Positions 36,836-50,847 are shown, numbered from the stretch's first letter. The stretch is DNA of 64,000 nucleotides from Macquaria australasica (GCA_005408345.1 SEMN01000007.1:3198001-3262000), one strand, 5' to 3'. The notes: a model not told the origin generated them from the sequence alone. Made by a program: numbers and translations.

Positions 36836-39800
36836 ACAATGACAATAATGGAAGGGAGAATATATTGTATTGTACAGACACACACACACACACCATTGCA
36901 GCATTTCACAGACAGCTGGGTGTGTATGTGACTAGAGACAGAGAGTGTTATTATGGGGAGAGGGTATCAGTGTGGGAGTATGTGTGTGGTGGGCCACAGA
37001 CATCAAAGTAGAGAGGTCGAGGTGAGGGTGGTTGGATTTCAGGGAGACTGCTTCGGCCTCTCCAGTGTCCTGCGTGCTCATACATACTGCATGCGTCTGG
37101 TATGATATACATAATGGCACGGGCATGAATCAGAATGTGTTTGCATGTCTGCATCTTAGCATGTATATGTGTGTCTTTGTGTGTGTGCATTCCAGCTCAA
37201 AGTTCAGTAGATCTGTGTGGTGCCCCACAGTGCCCCTTGCTAATCCTTTCCCAGAATGGCTGTTGCCAGGCAGAGAAACTACCCAATGGGGCGCAAACTC
37301 ATCCATAACTGTAGGTTACGAGGACTCGTTGTCAGTGAAAGTCATTGCCTGTATATATATTGGTGCTGTGCATCTTTATAGTTATTGTATTCTCATTTAA
37401 TTTATGAATGTGCTTTGGATCCACTGTGACAGGTTTGAGGCCCATCCTTGAGAAAGTAAAACTCTCTGAGCGCTTCAGGTGGCAGCAAGCCTCAAAATAG
37501 GACACATCATCCGGTCACACTGGGCAGTTTGCCATTTCACAATGGCTAAACTGGCTGAACAGGAAGTTGCCTGTTAAGTTGAAAAGTAGAATTATAAATA
37601 ATGAGAAAAATTATTGGTTGTTGTTTGGAGTTTCCTCCTCCTGGCTGAAAACAACAACACATTTTTTAAAATTGAATGTAAATGTAAATAAATCAGAGTA
37701 AGTGAGATTAAATTCTCACTCTGATAGAGGTGTTTTGCATGTACACTGTACTGTATTTGCAATATGGACAACATGTGCTCTTCATTACAAGTGTAAATTT
37801 GTATGTAACATGTAACACAATTATCATCGTTACAGTGATTAGCAAAACAGACTGACTGTCTGACTACACTGTATAGAATATTGAAAGAGGAGTAATATTT
37901 TTGAAGTTACTGTAACTTACCGTAAGCCAATCAGTGCAGCTGTCTCTAGCAGTTATAATTTACCTTCACCAAGCTTAAGCCATTAGCATTTCCTGTACAC
38001 ACACAGTAACATGAGATACAGAGCTGTATTGATGGCAGTTGACTCATATAGCTATAGTTCTGCTAACTGGCTAAATGGCAAGATCAGTAGTACTGTAACT
38101 TACTAGGAAGAAGAACTCGGTGGATGTATCGGGATTGGATGACCTGTACTTTCTGTAATTGAGCTGAAATGCAATTATTGCCCCCATGCCTGATGTGACT
38201 GTGGCTACATTAAACAAAAGAGTACTTTCTGCCCTTCTGCCTGTCTGCCTACATTACAGTGATCATTTTTTTTCAACTGAGATTGAAAATTATTCGTGAA
38301 AATGGACAATTCCATTGATTTATTTAATTATTTCCATTTAATGGATGTTAAAACCAGTTAATAGCTTGCTCACTCACTCACTCCTCCACACTCACTCCTT
38401 CACACCTTCACTCACTACCTCATTCCCTTTCATTTTTTTATTCTCTACCCAACAAGAGTACATTTCCATTCCGTCCTTGTTATTCATGGTTTCACTTGTC
38501 ACTGGACATCTGTGAAACCTGAGAATCACAAGATCAGAAACAAACTTTTTTTTTCTTCCATAAACAGTCTAAAACATCTCCACTTGTTGGGCTGCTTGGA
38601 TATTTTTGACCAACATTTCTTTTTGTGTACATACATGTATGTGTGTTTTTGTGACTTTTGAAGGACAAGTCTGTATGTCCATGTGTTTGCCTGGAGTTTG
38701 AAGATGAGTTTGTTTGTTTGTGTGCGTGTATGTGAAGACAGCTGCTCCGTGTCCATCAAAAGCGGCACCACATTCCCTGCAGTGTCCTTTGAAGTCGGGC
38801 GCTCTATTACACACTTATATGCACACGTACACACAGCCTTTTCTGCTTCATTAGTCATCTATTTCAAACTCTTGGTATGTGTGTTACAGTAGAACTGGCA
38901 CTGTTTTTAACCTTTACAGTCTGAGGAGAGTATCCTTTTCAGATGTTTTCATGTCGATAAAGAAAAGGTAGAAGACACTGACTTTAACTCGGTAAAGTAA
39001 ATAAAGTGATGGGATAAACATGAAACAAAACTCATCCCTGTTAGTAATCATGGATTTTTTTTTTTTATAGTTTAATCTGTTTGTAAATTCACTAACACAA
39101 CCCACAGGTTTCCACCAACTACGCTAAGTGGGTTGTGTTTTTCTGTCTGAAAGAGGTACTAATCCTAGGGACAATTCATTAGTCTAGGATTCATTGTTTT
39201 GTTGTTTTTAAAAGGCCTGGGCAACAACAGTAATAAAAATCACAGGGGAAACATTCTTTAGTTGTCATTCATTGTCTCGATAAGTGATATTTAAAGAATG
39301 ATCTTGAATCAGCACAACTATAATTAACTTTAGTTGAAAATGTATCTGTGTTGGCTCTATTGGACCTTGATTCAGACAGTGGTCATCTCTAGTTGCCTTA
39401 ATAAAGTGCCGTTTAACAGCCAAATGTAAGTTCAACAGGATATAAAAATAGGAATAGGAACCTTACAAGGCAAAAACAGAAACTTCTGTACCCATGAATC
39501 CTTTGGGTTGAAAACAGAAAATCCAGCCTTAATGAACTGAAAACCTCCCCATCTAAATGTAGAATAAATAATAGAGGCATGAGTGCTATGTGTGACCCAG
39601 GCCAAGTCCACTTTTTTTGCTTTTATCTCCGTATTAAATGTGGGAAAATACACTGTTAATGTAGCAGACTTCATGTCTCTTCAGTGGACATGCACAGTCT
39701 CTAGATGCTGATAGAAAAAATGAGGTATACCAGAAATGTGAGTCAGTGAATGTTCTGGATAAGGAAAGAAAAAAATCTGAGAAACTATTAGTCTAAATGT

Positions 39801-41670
39801 GTTTAATCATTTTATTTTATTTTATATTGTTGTTGAAAGTTTCAGCTTTTAGTAATAAGCTTGTTGCTGGAATGCAGGTCAGTACAGTATGTCTCACATA
39901 ATTGGCTTGTTACTGAGAAAGAGTGTGTGTGTGTGTGTGTTTGTTTGTTTTTTTGTCTCACCCTTTCTCTCCCTGTCCCTCACGCTGGCTCTCTCACTCT
40001 CCAAACTGGCAGGCTGGTATGTCTCTTTCCCCTCGGGATGGCCCAGATCTGACAACAGCCAGGCCTACACCCCATGCAGGAAACCCATCCCACTGAGACA
40101 ACTAGCTGCCCATGTACTATGTGTGTTTGTGAGTGTGTGTGCGTTTTATGCCATGCCACTGCCAGCCAGCGCTTAAAACAAACAGAATTTTTTTTTAAAG
40201 AATGTAATGTAATTAATTTTTACACCATAAGCCTGGGGGGTGATGGCCTTCCCCTACCTCCTTCCTGGCACTGTTATGAAGCGGTGAAGATGGACACTGT
40301 TACTGATGATCGTATTTTCTCATTTAACTTGTATTGTATTCATCCCCCACTCTGTCACCAGTATTGATTTTGTCCAATTTTTGTAATATCCCTCCCCGTC
40401 AGAGGCATTAGTGCCCACTTACAGTGCCACAAAATGTTGCCGTAATGGCTTTTCTCTGAAATTTGTGCCAGAGGAGCTTGTCTGCAGGTTCGCTCAAGGA
40501 CAAAGAACAAGTGAATCGTTTTGGATAAGTGTTTTCCTTTTATGTCAGATGGATTTTGTTCTGAGAAGAGTGTGAAGTGAAAGAGGAGGAGACTTTTCTT
40601 TAAGGTCAAAATGTTCCCTTGGTTAAAACTTTTGAGAGACGTCTCTTCTTTCTTTCTGTCTCGCCTCCCACCTTCTTTTTCTCCATCTCCCCATTATCCT
40701 CCCTCTCTATATACCTACGTATCTGTCTGTCTCGCTCTGATGCTTTCTGTCTGCATCCCTTTCTCACCCTTTCTTCCTATCTGTTATGTGCCTCAGTGGT
40801 ATTTCTCTCTATTACTTCTTTCTTTTCACACTTTGACTCCTGTTCTGTCCAGAGGAAATTGCTTCCGATAATGACCACAGCAGAGGAGCTGATGACAATG
40901 ACCTCTGATTCAAATGTTGTATAACAGTCTGAAAGGTGAAAAAAAAAGCACCAGATGAAGTGTGTCACTCTTTCATCTCAGTTATTCTGTTAATGCAGAC
41001 TTGACAATCAGCTTTACCATGTTACACTGTATTAACTGTGTTTCACTGTAACTGTGGAAAAAATGGAGCATTTATTTATATAAATTTTACTTTTATTTAA
41101 AGCCCCTACAGTATGTGTACAATTCTGTAAGTGACCCATTCGTCAATGACTTCCTCAACAGGTTTCCAACCATGTGCAGGACAGAGAGGAACTCAACTTG
41201 ATCCATCCTGCCAAAAAGCTCCTGCTGTCTTGCCCCGGATGTGTGTGTCTCAGGGAGTCTCGCTGGCCATTGCACACTGTCAGCGTCAGCCCAGCCGGAC
41301 CGGATCTGAGCCCCTGCCTTAATCCCTGGTGTTGGCATCCTTCTCATCCACCTAGGTCTAATATAGTTTTTACACTAATGTTAAATATCTACACCAATTT
41401 TTTTAAATTTCTTTTTAGCAAGGTTGGCCTTTCGGTCTATCATGTGATTGTCCTGGATATGCTGTAAATTTGTTAGTTATTAACAGTTAAACATTCACAG
41501 AAAGTGAAAAAAGTGGAATAAATGATACTGTAATTTATAGCAGCTATAATTTGTGTTGCCTTCATAAAACAGGTAGGTGGTAAGTAAAACAGACTGATTC
41601 TTCAGTTAAAAGACATATTAAAGAAAAGCACTCTATGCAACAAGGATGATAAACTGAACATCTTGGCATT

Positions 41671-41727
41671 GAGAAAATAACCAGCAGATTAATTGATAAT
41701 AAAAATAATCGCTAGTTGCTGTCCTAC
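41671..41727 (-). repeat. fragment of the ATTAATCGAT-type repeat
   Basis: GAGAAAATAACCAGCAGATT, then AATTGATAATAAAAATAATC and GCTAGTTGCTG are the terminal part of the same family as the pair at 27866-28470. Confidence 0.7.
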
Positions 41728-42027
41728 TCAAGACGTTGAATCTATGTGATTAATCAATCAGGTGGCTAAAGTTATTGCATTGTTAATTTGTACTAAACTG
41801 CACTTTTAAGATTAAAATTTCTTTTCTGAATTTACAGGATTGGCCACAGGACAAATACAATCACTTACTAGAAAGTCTATCTTCAGACTTGCAGTTACTT
41901 AACATACTGTATGTATGGTAAAGCATGCATACGTCACAACACTAACAACACTGGGCATGACAACAGAATCACAGGCAAAGCTTATTGTGGTTTTTCTTTC
42001 TCGTTTCCACGTCTTATTTATTTCTAG

Positions 42028-42170
42028 GTTTTACCGTGCGTGTGGCCAGAGGACGTCAGTGTGTTCCCTGCTGACCGGAGCCCTGCTAGAGGCCACAGCT
42101 GCTCTCGGTGCCCGCTCCGCTCTGCCCTACTCTTTGCCCCAGGGCCCCAACAGCCACGCCGTGCTGAAAG
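42028..42170 (+). CDS. plce1: plce1 coding exon E: residues 424-472
   Basis: The exon starts after TTTCTAG, supplying the last base of a Glu codon, and ends CTGAAAG|GTGGGT with one base of the next codon. TGALLEATAALGARS is nearly identical to human TGSLLEATTSLGARS, preceded by FYRACGQRTS (human EYRATLQRTS). The short linker after it (LPQGPNSHAVLKE) matches the length of the human linker that ends MMLKE. It lies just before the RasGEF domain. Confidence 0.95.
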
Positions 42171-42629
42171 GTGGGTGTTATACTGTAGTGGGTGTGTATG
42201 GAAAGGGTTTTGTTTATTTATATGTCACTATATGAGTCCATCCAACAATAGTATATAGCACAATTCAAATATACAGTTTGAAAATCAGTTGCATACATGA
42301 TGTTCTTCTAATAAACAGAGGAGCATTAAATTGGATGATAACTGAAGCAGGGACTTAGGGCAGAGAGTCTGCATCTGTTTGATTCTGAGAAGAAAAGGTT
42401 CTCACTATTCCCCTGTGGTCTACTGCTCCACTCTTTTCTCTTCCTCTCTGCTCTTTTCCCACATGGTCCTCTTATCCACAGCGGGTTTTGGGTCGGTAGG
42501 AGCACGTCAGTAGTTGATCCCAGCGGTTGCCCTTTCCTTGTTACTTTTTCTTTTTATTTCCTCTGCTATCCTCGTCTCCCCTTCTTGTACCATCCTCCTC
42601 TCTCTCTCCACTCCATTCTCCAATTTAGA

Positions 42630-42630
<1 letters not shown>

Positions 42631-42682
<52 letters not shown>
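42631..42682. repeat. (CA)n microsatellite, 52 bases
   Basis: Perfect AC run. Confidence 0.97.
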
Positions 42683-42683
<1 letters not shown>

Positions 42684-43175
42684 AGGTTATGTCTTAACAT
42701 CTGAAAAGAGGTTATATGCACTTCAAACATGCTTGCGCTGCTCCTATGAAAAGCTTGATATTTTGAATTAATTTGGCTGTTTTTTTACATAATAAGCACG
42801 CACACACACATGCACACACATGCACATACGCCTGCTTTTCATTGTACTTAAGAAGGGCAGCAGCTTGCTCTGTCCCCAAAATGCCTTGAGAAAGACATTA
42901 AAAGGCCAATTGTAAAAGGTTTTTCCTTAATGAGACCAGGAAATAAACAAATTCTCATTGTGCATATATCACCTCTTTGTCTCTCTCTCGCTCTCTCTCT
43001 CGCTCTCCACATGACTTCATCATCCAACCAGTCGGGTTGTTGGTGAATTGCTCAGCTGGTAACTGTCTAACCCTCCACAATGATGTTACATATGACTTAA
43101 ATGTAAGCCGATCCTGACATTAATTTCTACTGGCAGTCGTCCAGGGGACGGGCTGTCTCTGGCAAGATCAAGGAG

Positions 43176-43178
<3 letters not shown>

Positions 43179-43215
<37 letters not shown>

Positions 43216-43500
43216 GCACAAACACATAAAAACATGATTTTTTTGTATTTGTTTATCTGTGACTTGCTTTATTATTAATCATGTTAATAACAAAACTTTA
43301 ATTTTGTCAGACAAGCTTTTGGAGACAAAAAACATTCACGCACACACACACACACACACACGCACACCCACAGCACATATCTTCAACATGACACCGTGTT
43401 CTGTTGAAATGGATGCTGCAGGAAACAGAATAGAGCCAGACACGCGCACGCATAGCTGCTTAGAAGTCTTGGCAGGACTAGGATTTCATAGACATAGACA

Positions 43501-43532
<32 letters not shown>
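43179..43532. repeat. cluster of three (CA)n arrays
   Basis: CA runs at 43179-43211, 43340-43360 and 43498-43532, spaced by 130-140 bases of ordinary sequence. Confidence 0.93.
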
Positions 43533-44236
43533 GCCCACAGCAGTATCTCTAACCTAGTACCAAAGCTACCCAGATATTGCACATGACCTTCTAGCCTTGT
43601 TGTGTTTTTAAAAAGTTATGTTTCTGATCTGCCATACAGCTCTGCCTTTCACACATACTGAAACCTCCTGTGTGGTTGTGCCATTTGAATGGACCGACAT
43701 GTAGTGTACCAGAAAGCAGTGTCTCCGGAGATGATAATGTCCCTGTAACAGAGACGTGTAGTGTAGTTTTGCTGTTTTAAAAGTTTTGATTCACTTGCTA
43801 AAGTAAAAGCAAGGAGTGCTGAGTTGAAAAGAATCAAACAAAAGATTGGCTTTAGAAAAACACATTTGAAATAACTACTCCAACTGACTCCAAATGGCAT
43901 TTTAAGTTGGGGCAAGGGTTTTCAAAAGACATTGTTTGTAATGTTAAAGTAATTATCAGATGTCATAAAAGACATTTCATTATCCTGAAGCTTGGGGAAG
44001 GTCTAACTTAACTTTCAAATTTGGATAGTGTTAGTGAAGTTATTGCTTTCTTACCATTTAAGGTATTGTTCCTCTCTTCAGTGTTCCAACTTAACAACCT
44101 GCTCTTATTCTCTCATGCATTAGTAATACAGCTTTTTCTCAATCTCACTTGTGTAATTCAGTTTAAAATGATCATGCTTTTTAATGTAGCAGAACATAAA
44201 ACCCTTAAAACTTGCCAGCACGCTTGAAAAATAAGT

Positions 44237-44310
44237 GTAAATGGTGAATGGACTACACTTACATAGCGCTTTTATACCTTGATGGACAATGCGCTTGTGT
44301 CTGTTTATTG
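44237..44310. repeat. fragment of a dispersed teleost element
   Basis: AATGGTGAATGGACTACACT, then TACATAGCGCTTTTATACC and CAATGCGCTTGTG match from memory a family found throughout fish genomes (typical form: a short TAAATGG repeat followed by TATATAGCGCTTT). Only the core is present. Confidence 0.6.
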
Positions 44311-45909
44311 AGTGTACAGTTTTGCATTTAGGATATAGAATAAAGAGATGCTTCAGAAACATAGTGTGCCACCACTATCTGCTGAAGTGGTCCACCTCCA
44401 CTGGAAATCAAAGGTTCTGTTCTTTTGTGAGGGTGAGGGTCTCTGATAGAGGCTAATCCAGCTCTCTTCTGTATCCTGGTGGCAATTGCATATCACAGGT
44501 AAAAGATCAGGTGATTTGTATGTTAAGGTCTTAGTATGGAATAAGTAAATGTCTTTATGCCAGCAGTCATTTGTAAGAGCAGGTGTTACGTTTGAAAATG
44601 CTGGATGTTCTTTATAGTATATCTTATTTTAGAATTAAACATGTTGCAATAGTTTCATTTGTCATTTGTCGTATTTTCAGTGGAGTAGTTCAAAAAATTG
44701 CATTTATGAAGAATGGATCTCGGAGATACATGGAAAGGATCTTGTTATTAAACGATAGAGATCTTATAATTACTTAAGTTTGTTTTCCCATATGACAGGT
44801 CACAGCTATGAGATACGGAGGTCATGATTACGAGAAACATCTCCATTTTTGTTTTATTTGGTGAATGTATTGTGCTTGTGTATATTATTTCTAATCGTAT
44901 CCTATCCTGTCCTAATAAGGTATTGATTTTAGATTCAGTATAGTGGAAGCAAAACTGGGGCTGGAAGTACAACTTAGCAAACTCGATCAGTGGCTCTGGC
45001 CCAGATGCTTTCAAGGATTACCAGGATAATCGCTTGGCCAGCCTTGGTGTATTCTTACAGTTTTAATGTGAGTGGTGAGAGGTTGAATGTTTTTCTAGAC
45101 CTTCTCTACGTGCCACATCAGCTGTAATGATCTGAAAGCATTTTGCTGGTTCCTCTGATGTATTTGAATGACTTATGTCTTTGTGTAGCATAGCAGTCAT
45201 TTGGTTTTTGTAGCAGGTCACAAGAGCATGGAGATGATAAATTATATTTAACAGGTTGAGTTGGCACAGACGTGTCAGTATGACAGGGTTTTGTTGTGAG
45301 GGTAAACTACTGACACCTATAAAGGCAAATACTGGTGTTGGAAAAATGGGTAAGACAAGGGTAAGGTCAAGGTGATATATGTGTGTGTGTGTGAGATTCT
45401 GAGAAATAGAGAGGACATAAATCATGGGCTGAATATGTCAGTAATTAGAAGCAGTTGTTTTTGTTTCATGGCGCTTGTCTTTGTGAAATGTTTGAAGTCT
45501 GATGCCCGCCCAGTCCATGTCAGCTCAAACACTGTTGATGTTTGAGGCTTTGGCAGCAGTAGTTTTCACTAAAGCACAATAAGTGTGAAAATGGATGTTT
45601 TGTGTAGGCATGGGCACGTCCTTTTATGCGATTGTGTCTTTCTGTTTTTGCATGTGCTAACGTGTTTGTTCATATAGTACATATGCATTGGTAGGATAAT
45701 TTAATGTCACCACTGTGGCTTCCGTATAGACATACGGTTTAGGAATAAATGCTGTTTACCGTTCTTTTAGTTTGAGGAACCACACTCTTAAACTCAAACT
45801 AATTTAGTTCACCTCACCTGGAGAAACTAAGACCAAATGAGAGCAGAAATGACTTTGACAGAAATGTCATTTTTCAAGCAAAAATGGTGAACAAATGCTA
45901 CATATTCTC

Positions 45910-46079
45910 ATATTCCAGCTTCTCAAATGGGAAGATTTGCTGCCATTTGAAGACTGCAATTTGGGCTCTGCGAGGTTTTGATGGCCATTTTTTTTTTTGA
46001 CATTTCATAGATCAAATGATCAATCGAAAAAATAGGCAGATCAATCGATGATGAAAATAATTGTTATTTGCAGCCACAG
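45910..46079 (-). repeat. fragment of the ATTAATCGAT-type repeat
   Basis: CCAGCTTCTCAAATGGGAAG at the left, TTGACATTTCATAGATCAAA in the middle and GATGATGAAAATAATTGTTA plus TTTGCAGCC at the right: minus-orientation copy. Confidence 0.75.
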
Positions 46080-47286
46080 AAGAAACCAAAACATCATATT
46101 AATGTATTCTTTCATTAGGTTATCTATCATATTCTCGTTTGCGGTATTGATGTGAGAAACAGGAAGGAGGTGAAAGATGTAAGGTGCAAAGACAAAAACA
46201 AAGTACATGTCAAAATTACAAGGCATAAACAGTCCATTTATATATAATAACAGTTATAAGCAAAAAATCAAAATGAAGAAACAGTGAAGCCATTAACGAC
46301 ACCAAATGAAACAATTACAAGATGGTAAAATAACAAAACAAAAAAGGATTCACACTAAAACCAGCTATGGTAGCACAGCTGATCACAGCTGAGAGTACAG
46401 CAAAAACATCAAAATCTAAATAATTACAATAATATGTATGTAATACATAATATTATAATAAAAAAATGATCCTATAGGTTTGCAGAGTCTGTGTCAAAGT
46501 ATACACAGTGGCAGTTATTTAAGTACAAAGAAAACCTCTACTGAAGACCACTGGGATTTAGCCATATTCATGGGAACTATAAATGGGAGTGGTCTAAGTG
46601 CTTTTCGTGACCTTGTTTCCTTTATAGCACAATTTACTGTACCACTAAAAAGGATGTAGGCAGCTCAGTAATAGGCTGCCATCCTTCCAGCTCAATATTG
46701 GTGTTTCTTTCTTTTTTCTTTCTTCCTTCTTTCTTTTTCTGTCATCATTGTACATTGTGTTGCCTGCCAGCATTTAAGACCCATTGACAGCAGATGTGGT
46801 GGGGAATCATACTGGAAGGGAAGTCTCAAGGATTTTAAGAGTGCATATTGTTTACAATGCCATAGTTGCTAAAAATACCAAATCTGAATGTTCTTAGACT
46901 GGATTGTGACTTTTTTTTTCACTTGTGAATTATCAAATCATTGCAGTATATACTGTACAAATATACCATGTTCATGCATTAGCTCTGGTGAAATCAAAGA
47001 TATGATTTTGACCCTGCTAGCATGTTTCTGAATTAGGTCGGAGGGGATATTACCCTCCTTGTAACAGACAGACAGACTGCTCATATACGGTAGCCGATTT
47101 TGTTTTATGACACGTTATCTGAACAAAATGATACAGTAGCTAGCATTTAAGTGAAGCTCACTGCTGGAAAGGTAATTGAAACCGTTTATTTTCAAATGTA
47201 TAATAATTTCTGCTGAGTACATAATGAGTAACAAACAGGGCAACTTGCTTTATTCAACATACATTTATACTGTACAGTGCAGAGTT

Positions 47287-47410
47287 GCTACTAACGATTA
47301 TTTTTAGTATTTCTTAATCTGTTAATTATATTTTTGACTTATTGTTTAGATATCAGGATATTGCGCCCATCACAGTTTCCTGGAGCCCAAAGTGTCGTCC
47401 TCATAAAATA
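47287..47410 (+). repeat. fragment of the ATTAATCGAT-type repeat
   Basis: GCTACTAACGATTATTTTTA followed by AATCTGTTAATTATATTTTT and GAGCCCAAAGTGTCGTCCTC: plus-orientation, degenerate copy lying just upstream of the candidate internal promoter. Confidence 0.65.
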
Positions 47411-47764
47411 AGACAGGATGAGAGAGAGAGACACAGACGGGAAAATGTTTTTGGATCTACTGTTATCCCTTATTAGTTGTTTCTATAGTCCATCCATATG
47501 AGTGTATGAATTATTTGACAGTGTGTGTTGGTACAGTGGGATGGTCTGGCTGGTCTAACTCTAGCGCATGGCTGTGAACTATGTATGGTGTCAGTGAAGG
47601 GTGGGTGGGAGGGAGAGACAGAGAGACATGGAAAGAGAGAGAGAGAGAGCAAGGATTGTTTGCTGACAAGGACAGGGAGAGAAGCAAGGTGAGGGGAAAA
47701 AGAGCAATAGACAAACACATGGTGTGAGTTGGAGAGAGTTTAAGTTAGAAATGGAGTAAGTAGA

Positions 47765-47766
<2 letters not shown>

Positions 47767-47800
<34 letters not shown>
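47767..47800. repeat. (GA)n microsatellite
   Basis: Perfect AG run of 34 bases within a wider purine-rich zone (47600-47830). Confidence 0.95.
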
Positions 47801-47801
<1 letters not shown>

Positions 47802-47913
47802 AGCTGCAGGAGAGACGAGACTCGATGGGCTCAAATGTGGATAAGTGTACCTCGGTCACTCCGGCACTGAACTGTCAGTGTGGAAGCAGAATGGCCAGCT
47901 GTATCTAGCAACC

Positions 47914-47950
47914 ATGAAGCACTCTCACAGAATGGACTTCAAGCTGATGA
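47914..47950 (+). CDS. plce1: candidate alternative first coding exon of plce1
   Basis: ATG at 47914 in good context (GCAACCATGA) opens MKHSHRMDFKLM, then one base A before the donor ATGA|GTGAGT (47951). The exon leaves phase 1, exactly what the next downstream exon at 53673 accepts; splicing would give a Lys codon followed by RQLANS. The product would lack the first 472 residues and start just ahead of an intact RasGEF domain. Upstream lie a purine-rich, GA-repeat zone and a 28-codon upstream frame (47825-47908). Mammalian PLC epsilon is known to have N-terminal variants, but I cannot say this one matches any of them. Confidence 0.42.
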
Positions 47951-50847
47951 GTGAGTAGAGCAAATGTGAGTTACAGTATAGCTGCTGGCGTCTTTACACA
48001 GCTGAATTTCACCGACGGAGTAGTACGATATGAAATAAGTCTGTCTGGATGTGTGTGCTACTTGTGTTTTGTGTCTCCTTAAATATGGTGTCTTTATGTA
48101 TATGTTAATAGGAACTACTGCGTGTTGTCTAGTGTGGTCAGCACTTAGTTGTCATGCATATGAGAGATCAAGGGGACTTTTTTAAATTCAGTTCTTGAAC
48201 CATTTGCTTACATGGTAATCAGGAAATCCGATTATGACAGCAAGCCATTTGCTCAGCTGGGTGTTCAAGAAATATTACACATTTTAGTGAGATTAAAATC
48301 AGATTTGGTTTCATCTTGACTGTCAATCTTTGTTCAGGTTTTCGATCATATAATGTCTATTGGCTATAGATGTTAATAGTTTCTTTCTTAATTTACTTAA
48401 GTGTCATTATTAGTCATTATTATCATATTAAAAACTGCAGAAACCTGTTATGTGGAATATAAGGTGGTGCAAGTTAATTGGTGCCAAATGCAGTGTGCAT
48501 CTTAACTGTCTTGGCAGGACTTGTGGTCTTTTGTGGTTGAGTTATACCTTAAAGTGCCATTTGTATCCTCTTACTATATCAAATGTCAACTATTACCTCC
48601 AATCTTTTTTTCTTTTTTTTTTAGTGGGAAAGGTTTTAATGTTGCTTTGGTTACTGGCAAATAAGCACATACTGCAGAGAGTGTGACTCAGGTTTTTTTT
48701 TTAATGTAAGGGTGAACTGGACCAGCATGCTCTTTTGATTTTTTTTTTGTTTTTTTTTTGTGCCCTTATTTTTGTTTCCTTTTACTTAATTGCAAGATTT
48801 TATTAACTCATAAAAATCAAAACACATTTCCCACCAACTCACTTTGATTGCCTGTAACCAGTATAAACTATAAGGGACACTAACATTGCAATTCAATTTA
48901 AAACTTTGACGTTTTATTTGAATATGTGATGGATGATGCAGCATGTTTGAAAAGTGTTTGTGTGGTAGTGTTGTGCACTGTGTTGCCCCCTTCATACCTG
49001 AAACCTTACAGAATGACAGTCAAGAATTTCCGGGTCTCTGGGCAACGTCACATTGAATTGACCCTAAGAATGAATGTCACACATGGCCATGGATATGTTT
49101 AGACTGAGGATACAGTAATACACCTTACAGTTTAAAACAAAACCCACCTAAATTACCCATGTGTTCCATCTGATTTGTATCAAGTCACTGTGAAGTTACA
49201 CAGAGACACTGAACTCATTTGGTGAAGGTAAAGTTTCTTTTTTGCAGATTGAATGGGCCTCATTCACTTAGACCTGATACATCTCCCACAAAGAGAATAG
49301 TGTAAAGCAAACTTTTTGGACAACATGCTTCTTTAAAAATCTCTATATCTCCCAATGTACTTTCTCTTGACTCAGTTATGGGACGTATTTAATGCTGTCA
49401 TTTGATCTTTGGTCTCATAACAAGGAGCCTTTTGCTTAATCAGTCCGAACTTCTTATCTAGTTTTTGTCTTAGTTACTGATGAAGAAAGGTCAAAAGGGC
49501 CTAAACATTATATTTATGTCTGCACGTGGGTCCGTGTGTGCATGCAGTTTGTATATCTGATCCAAGGGGGAAACTCCCTGTGATAACTCAGTGTTGTCAG
49601 CAGTCAGACAGATCAATGTTTATTGCTTCTGCTGCTGCTGTGTGTCTGTGTCTGTGTATTTGGCCGCGTCTGTGTATTATGAGTCCTTACACTATTTATT
49701 TTTGTGTGTTTATGTTTACTGCCATGCATGTGTTAGTTTGTTTACTACTACTGGTTAATTTGTATTTGCACAAGTGCGTATATGACCCTACTTGTCTGTG
49801 CTTGATGCGCATGTGTATGCGTGCCAGTAAGGACTAGGTAGTACCAGATGTTATTCTGTTATTTACTGCATGCTATTTATGCCGTGGAATCAGAGTGAGG
49901 AACTTTTGTTTTGCTGTGGTCTAAAGGGAAACTGCCTGATGCTGCAGTTTGACTGGAGATTTTAATTACATTGTTTGAAAAATGGCAGATTTTGAAGGGT
50001 AATTTTACATGTGGTGATGCTTACCTGCAACACTAAAGTGGATCAGGTTTCACATGTTAATCAACATTTGTGGACATGGGCGACTCTTCCACCTAAAACC
50101 AGAAAGCAAAATAAGATTGTTGCTGTTCTGAACAGAAATGAGTTTACATGTATGATGATATTTATAGGTTTAAAAGGCTAATATGTTAACAGTCCTTTGA
50201 CTCAGGCTGTTTGTGCTACACCTGTTTGAGTGCCATACATACTCCAGCGGGGAAGTTGTCATCAGCTCTAAACGTGCTTGTGAGAACAGTGTGCGTATCT
50301 GCGCACTTGGCTGGCAAAGAAAGATGGCAGGGTCTATGTTCAAGGTTCCTCTCCGTTGGTCGGTGTTCCTGTATGTCACTGAACGAGACTCATTTTGCTG
50401 TGTTTGCTAAACCCCTTGAAGCACTGATTTTGTTATATATGCTACTTTATATGTGAATTATATTGGATGTTTGATGATGAATAAGGTGGCAGTGATGGCT
50501 AAAGTCAATTTACTGATGCTATAATCACAGGTGTGGAAAACGTGACAAAAAAACATTAAAAAGAATCAGATCATGGCACTGAGTGTTTTTTAATTTTCAG
50601 ACACAGAGTTCATCTAATGAAACAACACACATAAAGTTGCAATTTCTTCAGCTTCAGTGTGATTTTATGAATTGAATTGATGCCAAATATTTAGCTTTAA
50701 GTGTAAAGTTTAAGCTCTAAATGTTAATGTGTGGCATGAGTGCTGCATGTGTGCTGTTTTTCAGAACAGTACACACAGCACTATAACCCTCTAAACATCA
50801 GCCTTAGGTGAGACAGAAAAATTAACAATAACTGTTTTAATTTGATG

